Assembly (NCBI RefSeq): GCF_019399895.1
Contig: NC_091881.1
Coordinates: 3,412,501-3,476,500, forward strand
Direction of reading: 5' to 3'
Origin: Cardiocondyla obscurior
Taxonomy: Eukaryota > Arthropoda > Insecta > Hymenoptera > Formicidae
DNA: 64,000 bases
Of the stretch, positions 1-12,443 are shown piece by piece. Each line of letters opens with the position of its first letter. The stretch's first letter is position 1. Both the position numbers and the translations under genes were made by a program. Below the pieces are notes generated by a model. The model did no database searches, was not told where the DNA came from, and saw nothing but the letters and a program-made list of their open reading frames with translations.

Positions 1-648
1 GTGGAAAGTTTCTAGCGTAAAATTGCAAAAATTACGCTGCGCTCCGCGCTAAAATTAAATAACTTTTTTTGCATGCGCCAGCATGCCGGGTGCGCGCGGC
101 GTCATGTAACAGGTTGATCCGCGGGTTGAAATATGCGCGGTTGCACACGAGTAACAGATACCAGTCGTTCGAACGGCAAATACGGCTGTAATATGAATGC
201 CCCTGCATCGCATCGCGTTATTTTATTCTCCGAATTAAGCACGGTCCATTAACTGACGGAAAATCATCGCGCTGCCGGAAGTTCGCCGAAACGGTTTTAG
301 CGAAAGGTTCGCCGACCTTTGTTTCGCATGAAGCATATTGTGTACTTATCGGCGGGAAATTGCACGGGAAGAGCATCATGATGCGCCGATGATTTTCGCA
401 TTTCGACGCCAGAAACGAGGGGATTTTTTTTTCTTTTTTTTTTTAATCGGCATTTCATTAACTTACGCTTGAAATATGATCTGCGCGTGTTTAAAAAATA
501 AACGACGTGCATACGATGATTGCGAATAAAAATTTCAAGTTATCTCGTTTAATCCTAATTCATCACCGGGCAAGGCTTTATTAAAGAAAGAGAGAGAAAG
601 AGAGAGCACTGTAAAAACTTTCTAACTTGGTTTTCCCGTAGGAAGCCT

Positions 649-671
649 TCTTAAAAAAAAAAAAAAAAAAT
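649..671. repeat. A homopolymer followed by T-rich DNA
   Basis: An uninterrupted run of about 18 A residues is visible here. Runs of this kind recur throughout the window and are part of its character as non-coding DNA. No target-site duplication or retroposed body was seen beside it, so there is no reason to call it the tail of a retroelement. Confidence 0.8.
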
Positions 672-915
672 TTATTACCCGACTAAAAAATGATCCGACT
701 TATAAATAATTACCCAGCCCCCTTTTCTCGGCTCATTACGCGAATTAAGATCCTCTTCTAGTCTCGGAAAGACATGATCGTGAAATGATTCAGCGGACTC
801 GGCCACCAGGCCGCTACGATCGCAAGCACGATAAATCTTGTCCGTCAGTCAATCGGTCAATCGATGAACCGACCGATCAACCCGCCCATCTATCTCGAAC
901 CCGACAAACGTATAA

Positions 916-970
916 GTATATATATATGTATATACACGCATACGCGTGCATACGTACGCGTGCATGCGTG
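916..970. repeat. 55-bp perfect alternating purine-pyrimidine tract
   Basis: Every step from 916 to 970 alternates purine and pyrimidine with no break. The left part is TA-rich and the right part, from about 938, is CG/CA-rich (cgcatacgcgtgcatacgta and onward). The pattern breaks on both sides at purine-purine steps (915/916 and 970/971). CG/CA-alternating DNA is the classical Z-DNA-prone sequence and the TA part melts easily; that behaviour is inferred, not shown. No gene was found around it. Confidence 0.9.
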
Positions 971-2032
971 GCCGCACACTTGGGCGCGTACGGTTCGCCG
1001 TCGGAAGTGATTCTGGGCGTTTGCGTTCCGCGCCGGCGATGTAGTTCATAAATTCCCGAATTTAAACGGGAGACGCCCGTCGTAAACGCCGCGGCCGTGA
1101 CGACCGCAAACGAAGACGTTAAAAATCGTAACTTCGAAGGGGCTAGCATGAACGAGTGAAGCAACGTATGGGGAGCGGGACGAAAGGGAGACGGGGGGGG
1201 ATATCGCGGTGGTTGCGGGCCACCCGTGCGCGACGCGGCGCGGCGCCAACGTAGGAATCGCGTGTAGGCCCTCTCCTTCGGGAGTAAACAAATCAATTCC
1301 GGCTCGGGACACGTTTATGTCCGCGATCGTAAATTACCATTAAGGTGATTGCCTGTGCGCACACATGCGCCCGGTGCACACGGTAGCGTCAAACGATCCT
1401 GGACGCACGAGAGAGGAAGATCCATGTTGATCGTTGTCGTCGTTCGTCGTGGTGGATCGTCTTTCGCAGTATGCTCTTGCCTATCTCATCCTCGCATATC
1501 TCTCAGACGTTCTAAACTCGTAATATTACAAAAAATTTAGCAAAAAATCACGATTAAAATCACGTTTCGTGCAGATAACGAAAAAAAAGTCAGCGTGCGG
1601 GTTTCAAAATATTTTGATATACTTAACAGCTTTAAATAACGCGTTAAAAAAAGAAAAGACTTCGGAAAGAAAAAAGTAGAGGAATTGCGGCTGCATTATT
1701 TAGTCCGTGCGATCGTTATTATTGTCGTTCTCGCGGCGAGGGAATTGTAATTTATCGCAAAAGCCAAGTTTGATTAGACTAGCTCAAACAGTTTTCGATA
1801 AATCTGTCTTTACACCGGTTAGAAATTTAACCTCCGCTTCAGCGGTTTTCCGATAAGAATTGCAATTTCTGCCGGTTTATCGTTCCTTTGAGACGAAAAA
1901 AGGCGCGCCAGCTCTCCGGCAGGATTGTTAGTCGCGTTTCGAAAGGAACGCCCGGAGTTGGGCCTGAAGAAGACGGTGCTCGATCTCGCCTGTATATATA
2001 TTTACCCGGCGTTTTCCGTCGCTGGCTCGTTC

Positions 2033-2062
2033 GCTCGCTTTCTAAGGTTGTTCCAGGTAATC
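2033..2062 (+). other. Juxtaposed 3' and 5' splice-site motif, + strand
   Basis: A pyrimidine-leaning stretch (gctcgctttctaaggttgttccag) is followed directly by gtaatc, so an acceptor abuts a donor at 2056/2057 with no exon between. Recursive splice sites in large insect introns have this form. The motif is short and the donor half is not the best consensus, so chance is a real alternative. Confidence 0.2.
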
Positions 2063-5000
2063 CGGGAACAGCTACGACCGCGGCGGCGCAGTAATTTGAG
2101 AGCGCATAATAATTTTGTTGCTCGTCGGAGATATTAATTTCCCGAAATTATCTTTGATAGAGCAATTAAGAGTAGATAGAACCATTACGCGATACCCGGT
2201 GGCGCGGGCTTTAGTTTAAACAGCGAGCCGGCGATCCTTCGCTCGTGGCGGATAGCCCTCCCTGCGGGCCGGTTATGCCGTCGAGATAATGGCTAATAAA
2301 GCCACCAGTAGTACTAATCAATGACTTGTTTGGCCGTCTACGTCGTCGCGGTTTATTGAGATTACTGATTTTCCCGGTGCAATCTCGCGTGCATTTTATT
2401 ATGTACAGCGTGCGTCGTGCTTAAAGAAAACAAACGGGAGGGAAAAACTTGGCTAGCAATTTCCCAAGCGTCCTATTGTCGTTCAGGTATCGAAAAATAC
2501 AGAGAGAACGCGCGAAGCTACGAGAACGAATCGCGAAGTGGTTTCTGACGCAATTATAATGTTGTATTATCGAGTAAAATTTTTATTAGGAGGTAATGTA
2601 CACTTGGTTTAATATTAAAAATTTTGCGACGTATCTGAAACATAACCATATCAAGTGCGTGTAAATTAATTTATTAATCTCGACAATTACGCGAAATTTT
2701 ATACCCGATGAAGAAGCTAACGTCGGCAGGTCGGCTGGGATTTCTTTGGAATCTTGAACGTGCGACGCACGTATCGAACTCGAAAGTTTTCGATATTCTT
2801 TGGCTGAGCAATCTCAAGTTTTAATCCGGTTAGAACATAGAGGCTATTATTCCGGCCGCGTAATGAAATGCGAATTGAAACGAGGAGGCGACGACGACGA
2901 CGACGACAATATCGGATATCAGAGACGTCTCGCGTAGAGAAGTAGAACGTTACAAGCATAAACCGGTAATCGATTTAGCGACGCTCAAGTCGGAAGTCCT
3001 CGGCAGTACGAGTGCCTGCCGGTTATCGAGTCGCGGCATTAAAGTTTAGCGAGCCGAGTCATGCGCGAGATACTCGCATTGGGGACGAGTTCGTTCGACG
3101 TCGATATTAGATGAGTTTCGCGAGTAGCCGGCAACGATAGAGACATCGGAAGTTATTTAGAAAAACAGCTGAGCGATCGAAATCGACTAATTCGGTCGAT
3201 TAGAGATGAAAGGCAGATCGGCGTGATTACACTTTTTCGCGATATCCACGGATAATTATAAAACCTTATGAGGCATAAAACGTTAATGAAATTGCCGCGG
3301 CGCGTGGAGATGTTTTCCATTGCGTGTGATCGATTGCGGGAAATGTGCGACGGGTTTTTATTTATTTCGTGCCTCGCGGCACGAAAAAAGGTGGATAAAA
3401 AGAGATTAATTGCGACGGACCAATAATGCCTCAATTAAATAGCAATCTTATCATTATTATCTCGCGGATAAATACGCCGAGCGATAAGAAATTAAATTCA
3501 CAATTAATCAACTTTAGCGCACTTTATTATATCTATCTTTACCTTGCTTAAGTGATGCGATTTATAGGAAACGCTCATTTATGACTTAACATTTCGTAGC
3601 TTTGTATAAATAAAGGAAAATAAAAAAAAATTAAAGAAAACGAGATTTAAGTTTCGATACTTTGCAATTATCGTAATAATTGGCGGCGCCAATCTGAAGG
3701 AGTGTAATTTTGCGATAGCGGACATTATGTCAGATCACCGCGAATGAGAAACGGAAACGGATTCACTCGTTTGACGAGAGGATGGAACGTCTACGACGGT
3801 AATCCCGGTATTCGTTTGTTCCCCGAAGAAACTTATCCGGCAAAAAAAGATACCCGCCGGGAATAGGTCTCGCCGACATTTCCATGAGCGCTCGTCGTCG
3901 CGGGTGATGCAGTGTCACGGACTATGTCACGTCGACCGAGCTCCTTTTTTTTTTTTTCTTTTTCTTTTTTTTCTATCCGCGCCCCTTTAGAAGCGACATA
4001 TCCCTGGAGAAGCGCGCGGAAGCCACTGGTCATTTTTCAGTCGGCGCGGAAATAAGATGTCGGGCACCGGGTTCATATGGGGAACGAGGGGACGGCTGCA
4101 ATTCCGCAAAAGCACCGCGATTGTTATCCGCGGAGTCGAGAGAAAAACAGAGGACGTATCACGGTATTGCATCGACACGCGATTCGCAGCATTCGGCGAG
4201 AATTTATAATATTTTTTTTTATTACAAATTTTTTTTTTTTATTATAAGATCTTTCTATATCAAAAATAAATAGCGTTAATTAAATTGCTTTATTCAATTC
4301 TTATTTCGTAAAAGTGTCCGAGGCAAAATTCGTTTAGCTATTTCGATTTTGCAACTAGTGGTTAGATCGCGCGGATTAAATTATATTCCTCAGCTGTTCT
4401 TTAGGATTTTACAATTAAAATTAATTTACGTAAATATAAGAGTACATTTAGGAATCTGAACGGATAATTTATTATTAATAATATAAATTTGGTTACCCAA
4501 TTGTTCGATGAATCTTTTAGTATACTCAATAAAATAATCATCGCTCATTCTTCGTCTAGACGGTCGCGCCAATATTTACGCTTATATTATAATCGGATGG
4601 TATCGATTTCTCGTGCGCTTTCAATCGTATTCTACGTCATTCGGAGCAGACGGGGCGGAAAAGGAAGTGACTCATAAAAAAAAAAGAGCAAAAATTGGAT
4701 TGTCAGTCAAGGGTGGCATATGAAAATGTTATCAATCTTAGGTGGTTGTTTACGACGAGCGTTTGAGAGCCCTCGATTTGGCGTCGATCCAGCCCAGATA
4801 TGAATACGCGAGCTTCGCACGGGCATGGGTGGTCGGACGAGTATTTGATAGCGATCGACGGAAGAAAATCCCTTCATTCTACATCGAATATGCGACATAT
4901 TATCCCAGTAACATTTATGGAATTTGTAAAATTTTAAAGCTATCGATGTTCTAAATATTCGCACGTTAAACGGACATCCCTCCCCTCTCGCGTTACATTT

Positions 5001-8000
5001 TTCTCTTTATCCAATTTTATCGTCTCTTTTTGATAATTAAATTTAACGTAAAATCCCTTTTACATATACCACGCGCAAAATGATATATATATATTTTTTT
5101 TTAACACAATTAAGTATCATATTTATGCGCTTTAACTACTACCGCTCACTTTGATCGCGGTGTTTAATTCCATTCGCGTCACGTCGAGTGTGAGCGTTTA
5201 AACGTGAGTAAAATCGCGAACAGTTACTAAAAAGCGCTCAACGACATCCGATATCCCGCTAGCGGGATCCATTCGGGACGATCGCGTAACAATGACTTTC
5301 GTGTTACGTACTCGGTACGACATAGTCGTACGGCAACGTCTTCGCCGCGGAGTAAAACTGCGAAAGCTCTCGCCATCTGGAAGAGCTGCTCCCGTCATCT
5401 GCGGAAACGACGGGTACGAGTCTCTCGTGCTCGACCTCGGAATGTGTTCCGTACTTCGAACATTTTGGTTAATGTTTATGCGCGTCGAGGACCGGGGAAA
5501 GACAGCGAATACGCGAGAGAAGAGCTGTCATTTCGTCGTCGAGGGGTGCCATCGTGCGTAACGTGCTATGAGAGCGTCTTATTGCCATTCAAAATGTACA
5601 ATGCGACGATGACTCAGATGCTGCAAATATTTGTACTAGCACATCCACGAAACGTACGTGGAACGCGAAGCAGCGCTCCAGCTCGTCATAAAGCCAAGCG
5701 CCGTCTTTTCCCATCCGAGAGAAGACTCGAAAATTTACCGTCGGATTATCCCACATATACGATATCTCTCGCGTGAATCTTGAGAATTTTATTCCCGGCG
5801 ATATGTATTTTTCCCCCGTCGATTCTGCCGGCGAACTTTTCGGTGTCGCTAAAACTAGATATTTTATATCGCTCACCCTTGGCGCAAGAAAAAAAAAAAA
5901 AAAAAATTATGCAAATACCGCGAGATTGAACTTACCCTCGCCTAATTACTTATATCATATTAACGAATGAGAGTTTTTGCGTTATCATATTACGGAAATT
6001 ATTATACGGATGAAACAGAAGGATTCACCAAGTGAGTTAACATTATTTTCGAAGATTAAACAAATTCAAAGAGGAAGTTAAGCTTGTGATAAAATAATAT
6101 GCATGTAAATGCAAATTTTTCGTAATCAGAATATTAAAACGAGCTTGAATAATATATTACACGGGCGATGAAATTTAAACATAAATAATTTTCAAAGTCA
6201 GCGTTACGTCTTTTTTTTTTTTGTTTTTGAGAAAAGCTTCCATCACTCTTTCCCCATTCCGTCATCTCGGGACCGAGCGGTAAGGACGGGAGAGCCCCCA
6301 TTTGCAACTCCGCGCGGCCCTTTGACTTCCGTGAAACTCGTCGCGGCTCACAGACGAGGATCACGCGTTGAATTTTGCGTTTGCCGGATACGGGATTGCG
6401 TCGGTAGATGCGCCCGCGAAACTTTTTCCCACAGCGAAAAACGTCGACCGGCCGTCGTCGTGTTTTATTCGACGAAATTCTCGAGCGTCGCACGTATGCA
6501 GCGTCGCGCAATGAAAAATAAACAGCGTCTCTGCGGAACGTTTCGCGTAAAGGCCCGCGATACATTTTTTTAAATTCACTGAGACGCGCGACGTCGTTAA
6601 AACGTAATCCATGGACGCTTCGTCTGCAATTTACATCCGGCGTCCATCTCGCGCGGAGAATGTCTCGGAAACACAGGCTTGGGCGTTAAATCGTCGCCAA
6701 CGTTACGCCGATTCACGAAGACGGGACGGATTTTCGCGGAGGTTTAAACGGCGGATTTACGGGCGAGAGCTTCTCGAGACATTTCCGATTTTTCCATGGA
6801 AATTGCACGTGAAAGTCGGCGGGGCGCGCTCGAAGGGCGTTAACAATAATTGATGCGGTACTTCCGGCGGAATCGCGGCGGCGGTGCGGATTTTATTTGC
6901 GACTCCGTAATTCGACGACCGGCCGTCATTAGCTCGAATAACTTAACTCGATATTTGAACAGACGATCTTTCTAACGCGCGATAACGCGGGAATTGAATA
7001 GGTGAGCGATTAGCCCGGCAGCAGGACGGCGCGCGCCGGATAATAACCGTTTCGGGTGTACGTTTCCATAAACGCTTCCTGCCATTATCAATTCTTTAGA
7101 GCCGTCACCGCCGGTACCAAAGCGAGGGCTGAAATATGCAGAGGCCTGTCAGCCCTTCGTTACGAACGGTTCGACATTTTCCATGAGAACGATGTAACAC
7201 CGGCCCGTAGATTAATGATCGCGATACCCGTCGCTACAATCGCGTAATGCGAATGTAATGTCCAATCTGTCGCGCGCATACTTAATAATTCTCCGGGTGC
7301 CCGATCGATGGCTCGCGCGACCCGCGAATAATGACGCGCCTGAGCCGAATAATACACCCAATCTGTGGGCGCAACAATATTTCGTCAGCGTGATTAACGA
7401 CTGCCAATCAACGGCCGCCCGCGCGGCCGACGTAAATTACTCATTAGGTATTCTATTCGCCCGATAAGAATGAGGGCCCGGGATGGAACGGATATATAAA
7501 TTTTGCTATTGCGCGTGAAATACGAGTCGGGATTCCGTGTTCCGCGAGTCATACCTTGATTGAGTTATCGAATGTCGACGTTAAAACCTGCGAAATTTTC
7601 TCCCCCCCCCTTTTTTATCTGCGGGTGAGCGATAAAATTTCGACCGTCGCTTCTTATAAATAGCAATCGTGAGATTCGCGAATATTCCCTGGCCCGCACA
7701 CGCATTCGCATTGTCACGGCGCGTTCATTACGGCGATCCTTCTTTGCTGTCGTATCGATCATCCCCTATTCTAAAGAGCCCTGGGAACTTTGAGAAAAAT
7801 ATCAAGTCCTGGGCAGCGCATTAATGCAGCGTATACGTAAATTTGCAAAGAGGGCTGTAAAAAGAGAGACTGCTTTTCGCGGAGGACATTTTGAAAGGGA
7901 CGCACTTCTCTTGCCTATGCGAAATAGCGAAAGGACGTGAAGCTATAAATTTCAACGAAATCTCTGCAGCATATTTTGAATCAAACCTGCTTTTCGAGAG

Positions 8001-9611
8001 AGAAAAAAGAAACCTTTAGGAAACGATATCAGACTACTATTTCCTGAATATTTTCAGAATTAAAACAAAAAGAAAAATTTCAATATACTTTTTCCTACAA
8101 AATCTGGAAGTTTTATTAGTAGAAAAATGGTATTTATGTATAAGCGTTCTTATTTATTAATAAAAAAATATTGAATGTAATTTTTTTTTTAAAGAACAAA
8201 AAAAAAATCTTTTATATTTTTATACTTTGACTTGTTAAAAAATTTTTAAGAGAGCTACTGCCTGCACATTTATGCATTGAAAAGCGTCTATTAATAAAAG
8301 ATGAATATTCAGCTTAAAAAGTAATAGCTGAGAGAATCGCGGATTAATTTTTTTTTTCTCTCCAAAATCTGACAAGAAAAGAATTAAAAAAATGCAGGGT
8401 AAAAAAAGAAAAAAACCAAAAAAAAAAAAACGAGAAAAATTCAACCTAGTTGTAAACGAAAAAACCAGTGCAGTTCCAACGCGTACCGAAAACTTGCAGT
8501 CTCTCTCCTCCTAAAAAAAAGAGAAGAATGAAAAAAAAATTGAACGACCTTTCGAAATGGGAAATAACCGACGTTCCTCACGTCGCAAACATTTCTGTTC
8601 GATCGCGTCGCGGCAGGACGGCGTACGGCGTTCGTGAAAGACGGCGTCGACGCCGACATCGGCGCGAATGAAACGATAACGGCACCGGCGAGAGGCCATC
8701 AAGCAGCCGCGAGTCCATTTTTCGCGCGACGAGCTGCGTCCGTTCGCACGTAGCGCGCTATGTCGTAAAGTGAAAAGTTGCAACTCTGGCTGATGGACGA
8801 AAGAGAGAAAGAGATAGGATATAGGGGGAGAGGGAGAGGCGAAAGGAAAGAGGAAGAGGGGAAAAAGAGTGAAATGCGAGAGCGGCGCGACGGCAGAAGG
8901 GTCGGTCTTCGTGTCGGAACCATTGTTGGTTAACGAGGTAACTCGACACGTCCGAAGATAACAGGGTTCGTGCTCCGCACGAGTAACTCGCCGCAAAAAG
9001 AGTCCGTTCGTGGTCCCGAGCCGCCGCCTGTTGGAAAAGCTTGTCGCGCTACGAAGCTTGACTACTACTTAACCTGCGGATCTGTAGACCGAACGGGAAA
9101 ATGATGGAGCACGCGGGAAAGAGAACCCACCGTGGAACGGGAAGCCCCCGGGTGCATTATGATTCGAATCGTCGTTCTGACTTTTCAGATTTCCGATTGC
9201 GTTCACTATCTTATTCCGTAGACACGATTAGGCATTTATTATTTTCGCTCGGGATAAATTTAAATGTTTCGTATCATATTTTATATATATTTTATTGCAA
9301 CGTTATTATTAGAATTTTTCAAGCCCTTTTCTGTTCCTCCGTTTTTATTCCCGTCGATATAAATACGCGGTGAAAACGAATGGAATCAAAAAATCCATCC
9401 AAACTTTCTCCACCTCATGAAACTTTATTACTTCTTAATATAATTGATCCATTCACCTTTCATCTCAATCGTGCTGGTAAAATTTGATTTCGCCGGATGC
9501 TGGCCCTTTTTATTCTGAAAATCAGATTCGACCTAAATCACACTGTGATTCCGTAATGAACCTCACAATTTCGCGGCACGTAAGTCAGATGAGAGGTGCG
9601 AACAGGGTGTC

Positions 9612-9637
9612 GGGTGGGAGGGGGGGATCAAAGGGGG
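9612..9637 (+). repeat. G-quadruplex motif
   Basis: The G runs are GGG, GGG, seven G and GGGGG, separated by T, A and ATCAAA, which satisfies the four-run G3 rule with one-base loops. Even the first 15 bases contain four G3 runs. It lies about 75 bp upstream of an ATG that is followed by a donor-like GTAAGT (9712-9748), so a promoter-proximal role is possible but only inferred. Confidence 0.75.
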
Positions 9638-9711
9638 CAAAAGAACAGAGAGGGAAGGGGCTGGCAATTGCCTTTGACGAAGGGGCGAACGAGCGAGGAA
9701 CGTGAATAAAT

Positions 9712-9747
9712 ATGACGGTGGTGGTTGGAACAACGACGCGCGGAAAT
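9712..9747 (+). CDS. Possible first coding exon, 12 codons
   Basis: An ATG at 9712 opens a 12-codon frame (MTVVVGTTTRGN) that ends in phase 0 exactly at GTAAGTTAC. The upstream sequence is G-rich and includes a G-quadruplex motif. No following exon was identified within the window and the peptide is not recognised. ATG plus donor over 36 bases is easy to meet by chance, so this is a lead only. Confidence 0.12.
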
Positions 9748-10821
9748 GTAAGTTACTTGAAAGGTGGGTGCGCACCGAAGGGAATCGTCGCCGACTGCAT
9801 ATGCGCCGGCTGCTGTCGCCGTTCTCTCGCCGTTCTCTCGTCTGCACTCTCCGCGAGCTCGTAAATCGACGTGAAGCCGCGCGCGAACACTCTGTCTTCG
9901 GGTGGCATAACGCGAACGCATCGATTATTCTCGATGACAGGCGGCTCATTAGTTATTGCCGGGCGGGGAAGAAGAGACCGGGCGGGAATAATTTCGGGAC
10001 CCGGGACGTTCGGCGTAGCAAGTTCCGCAATTTTGCGAAATGAGCTTCCCTTTCTGCGCCTCCGTGCGCGCGAACCGAGCGGACGGCACGTCAATTACAA
10101 TTGTTAACTCTAATTTAATAAGGCCGCCGTTAATAATGTCACCCTAGGCACCCGTGGATTTCCGAGATTCTCCAGTTTATCTGTGTAGATCTGGAGATGG
10201 TTTAATTTCCAAGATTTCGACGGTCCCTATCTTTTTTCCTTAGCCCTCTGTGTACAATTCTTTAACTTTCCTTTAATATTTCGAGTGCTTTATAATTTAA
10301 AGAGAATAAAAAATAATTAACAAAATGGAGTTTGACAATTAAATCTTAAAATATCAATAAATCTGGACATTCTGCGGGAAGGGAAGGGAAAAAAAAAATT
10401 TGTTTAATAAAATATGTATGCGGCGTCACCACAATTATTAGACCTATTCACGCGCAGGCACGAAAGAAGCGTATTCACTTCCCGGAATCTCCGGAATAGT
10501 TGAACTAGAAAATGTTGCTTCGACCCGTCCATAAATAAAATACTTGGGGAAAATTCTCGAGGTAGAACTCGTTGTTGGCATCCACCGCGGAAACTACGAA
10601 GAAAATCTCGTAAACACACGTGTCTAAAAACCAAGGCACTTACGTAGGAGTTTCTTAGTTTATAGAAAGTTACGATACGTGGAGGAAGAAGTAACAACCA
10701 GTTGCTTACGCTCGATATTTTTGCGAATTTTCCATATGCGCGTGAATCAATGTAGGGAATAACGAGCCGCGCACACATTTTAATGTAATCGACAAAGTTT
10801 ACTTAAGAATGTTGCAAGTGC

Positions 10822-11053
10822 CATGTTTAACAGCGGATGCTTAATGATCTTTCGCCGTGTAACAACGTCGTGCAGCGGGGTGCTGTTGTCTAAGATTTTT
10901 GCTGCAGCAATTAATTAGGAAGCGCGTGCGTCAGCTAGAACTTCCGGATAATCCCGATAGTTCGCATTAACGACAGCATAAGCAATTTGTCTTGGCGATT
11001 AATTACCATGTGCTTTAACAAGAGCTTCGGATAATCTTCGTAATCCACGTGAA
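10822..11053. repeat. Diverged tandem repeat, unit about 88 bp
   Basis: The segments starting near 10908 and near 10996 share attaatta, a GTGC-containing stretch, CTTC(C)GGATAATC and an AACGAC end in the same order, offset by 88 bp. A weaker third copy may start near 10822 (ccatgt, ttaaca, gcttaatgatctttcg, gtgtaacaacgtcg). The copies differ by many substitutions and small gaps, so the array is old. It is not recognised as a known satellite. Alignment was by eye. Confidence 0.4.
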
Positions 11054-12031
11054 CGACGACACAACAGTCGTCGAAGCGTCTTTGCTATCTGAAAGCTACT
11101 CGTAGCGCAGACGAGAGACTTGAAGCGGCAATGTGGCAAACGTTTCTTATTAGCTCGAACAAATATTCTTTCCGAAGGAGCGTTTACGAAATATATATAA
11201 ATTTCTAAGGACAAATCCGCGAATACGTAACGTCTACGTGAGATAAACGAGGAAAACGATGATTTGCGCGAAATGTATCTAAATACGAAAACACCACCGC
11301 GCGCGAATAAATGTATCTTGTTGTAAATTTTGATTATCGCTCGACAGTGAACCGCTTTTCGTTGGAGAAGCAATGTTAATGTAATCGTATCATCGTTAGA
11401 TGTGGATTTGTCTTCGCGTAGATATGCCCATGCTCGCGAGATAGAATCGTTGCGACGTCGGAACGGGCGAAACAGCTTCGTGCGAACCGACAATTTACAG
11501 AGAATTTACATAAGGCGAATAAACGTTATGCTACGTGCTGCGATGTGAGTAAGCACTTGCGGGAAAGAGGCGGCGCGAAGAAAGGATGGGGTTACGTTAC
11601 CTCGACTCGCCTTGGGACTCCATTGGCACTTTGTTGAACAAAATAGATGCGTATACAACGGGCGCGACTGCATAGTATAACTCTAACTTCATCTGCCAGA
11701 GAAGTAGGTAGCTTTGCGGGCATTCGATAAAAATATACGATAGCACGGGTGAAAGCTATACGCGAGAGAAAAATAGTGTCGTAAGGCGAGAGTAGAATCA
11801 TTCACGACAATACATATCGATGAGATATATTTTTAGGAAGACTTTGATATCTATTTAAAAATTTCACGGGAAGACTTTTCGAGGTACCGCAATACGTTGA
11901 GCTTAAAAATTCTCCGAATAGAAGGGAAAGGTTAAAAATTAACGGTCACTCATGGTATATCGGTATTTTAATCAGCGACGTTATTTTTTTTTTTTTCCTT
12001 TTTTTTTCCTTTCCTTTCGAACGCCCCTCAG

Positions 12032-12443
12032 CATAATCTGTCTTAATGCATTCCGTGTAAAAAATATCTCCTCCGCGCGTTTAAAAATTGCTGTCGGTTC
12101 TACGCCGAGCAGCCTATACATTTCCAGGCCACTCCATTCCGGCACTCCGGGTACTCTAGATCCTCTCTTTCCACCTGAGGATCTCTCCAGCATCCCCGCA
12201 TTTTGCCTCAGTCCCTTCGCTTGCCCCCTTACTCCCCCCTCTTCGGTGCGGCTCGCTGTTTCTCTTCGCCGCTTCCTCGTAAAGCTATATGGATCCGTCG
12301 CGGTATTCAAGAATTTCTCCGGAATTCCCGCAACCGGCCAAGTACCTTCCCCGAAGGGTCGAAATCGCGCGGGAGACGCGAGACAACCGGAAATAGATCG
12401 ACTCCATTCCGGCGCGGAATTACCGCCTATGCCTCAAAGATAA
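12032..12443 (+). CDS. Candidate terminal exon, unrecognised protein
   Basis: A long T/C tract (about 11983-12027) ends in a good acceptor, cgcccctcag. An open frame of 136 codons then runs from 12033 to a TAA at 12441-12443. The product is rich in S, P, L and R, with an acidic PPEDL segment early and a polar tail ending LHSGAELPPMPQR, suggesting a disordered C-terminus; no domain is recognised. If real, the exon enters with one base of a split codon. Arguments for: the length and the placement exactly downstream of the strongest kind of polypyrimidine tract. Against: local GC richness lengthens chance frames, the minus strand is also open for 109 codons, and no partner exon was found. Confidence 0.25.

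Larger units (their letters stand above)
1..9600. other. Gene-poor stretch, no supported gene
   Basis: No open frame here joins to both a good acceptor and a good donor, and no known family was recognised. The stretch holds short A and T homopolymers (about 650-671, 3944-3972, 4207-4240, 5888-5907, 8391-8435), a short GAC triplet run near 2889-2907 and a purine-rich segment near 8797-8885. A 95-codon frame on the minus strand at 5589-5876 has a balanced composition, but it has no splice or promoter support. The 161-codon minus frame at 8511-8996 is low-complexity and reads through A/T runs. Confidence 0.6.
9640..12000. other. Gene-poor stretch with a diverged tandem repeat
   Basis: Apart from the weak ATG-plus-donor lead at 9712-9747, no gene is supported here. 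On the minus strand three consecutive open frames (10404-10778, 10999-11493, 11592-11801) are rich in R, S, Y and F. They match no family known to me, and two end beside donor-like sequence. I treat them as chance frames. The visible structure is the imperfect ~88-bp repeat described separately and a 7-bp-stem hairpin at 11054-11073. Confidence 0.5.

Noticed and set aside
8511..8996. 161-codon minus strand frame
   Set aside because: It reads an interrupted purine tract and A-runs as F/S/P-rich low complexity; two other minus frames overlap it.
9161..9180. tRNA T-arm-like string (gattcgaatcg)
   Set aside because: No acceptor stem, D-arm or anticodon arm could be paired around it.
10999..11493. 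164-codon minus strand frame, with neighbours at 10404-10778 and 11592-11801
   Set aside because: R/S/Y/F-rich and unrecognised. Its 3' end crosses the diverged tandem repeat and there is no acceptor at its start. Donor-like sites nearby are at the frequency expected by chance.
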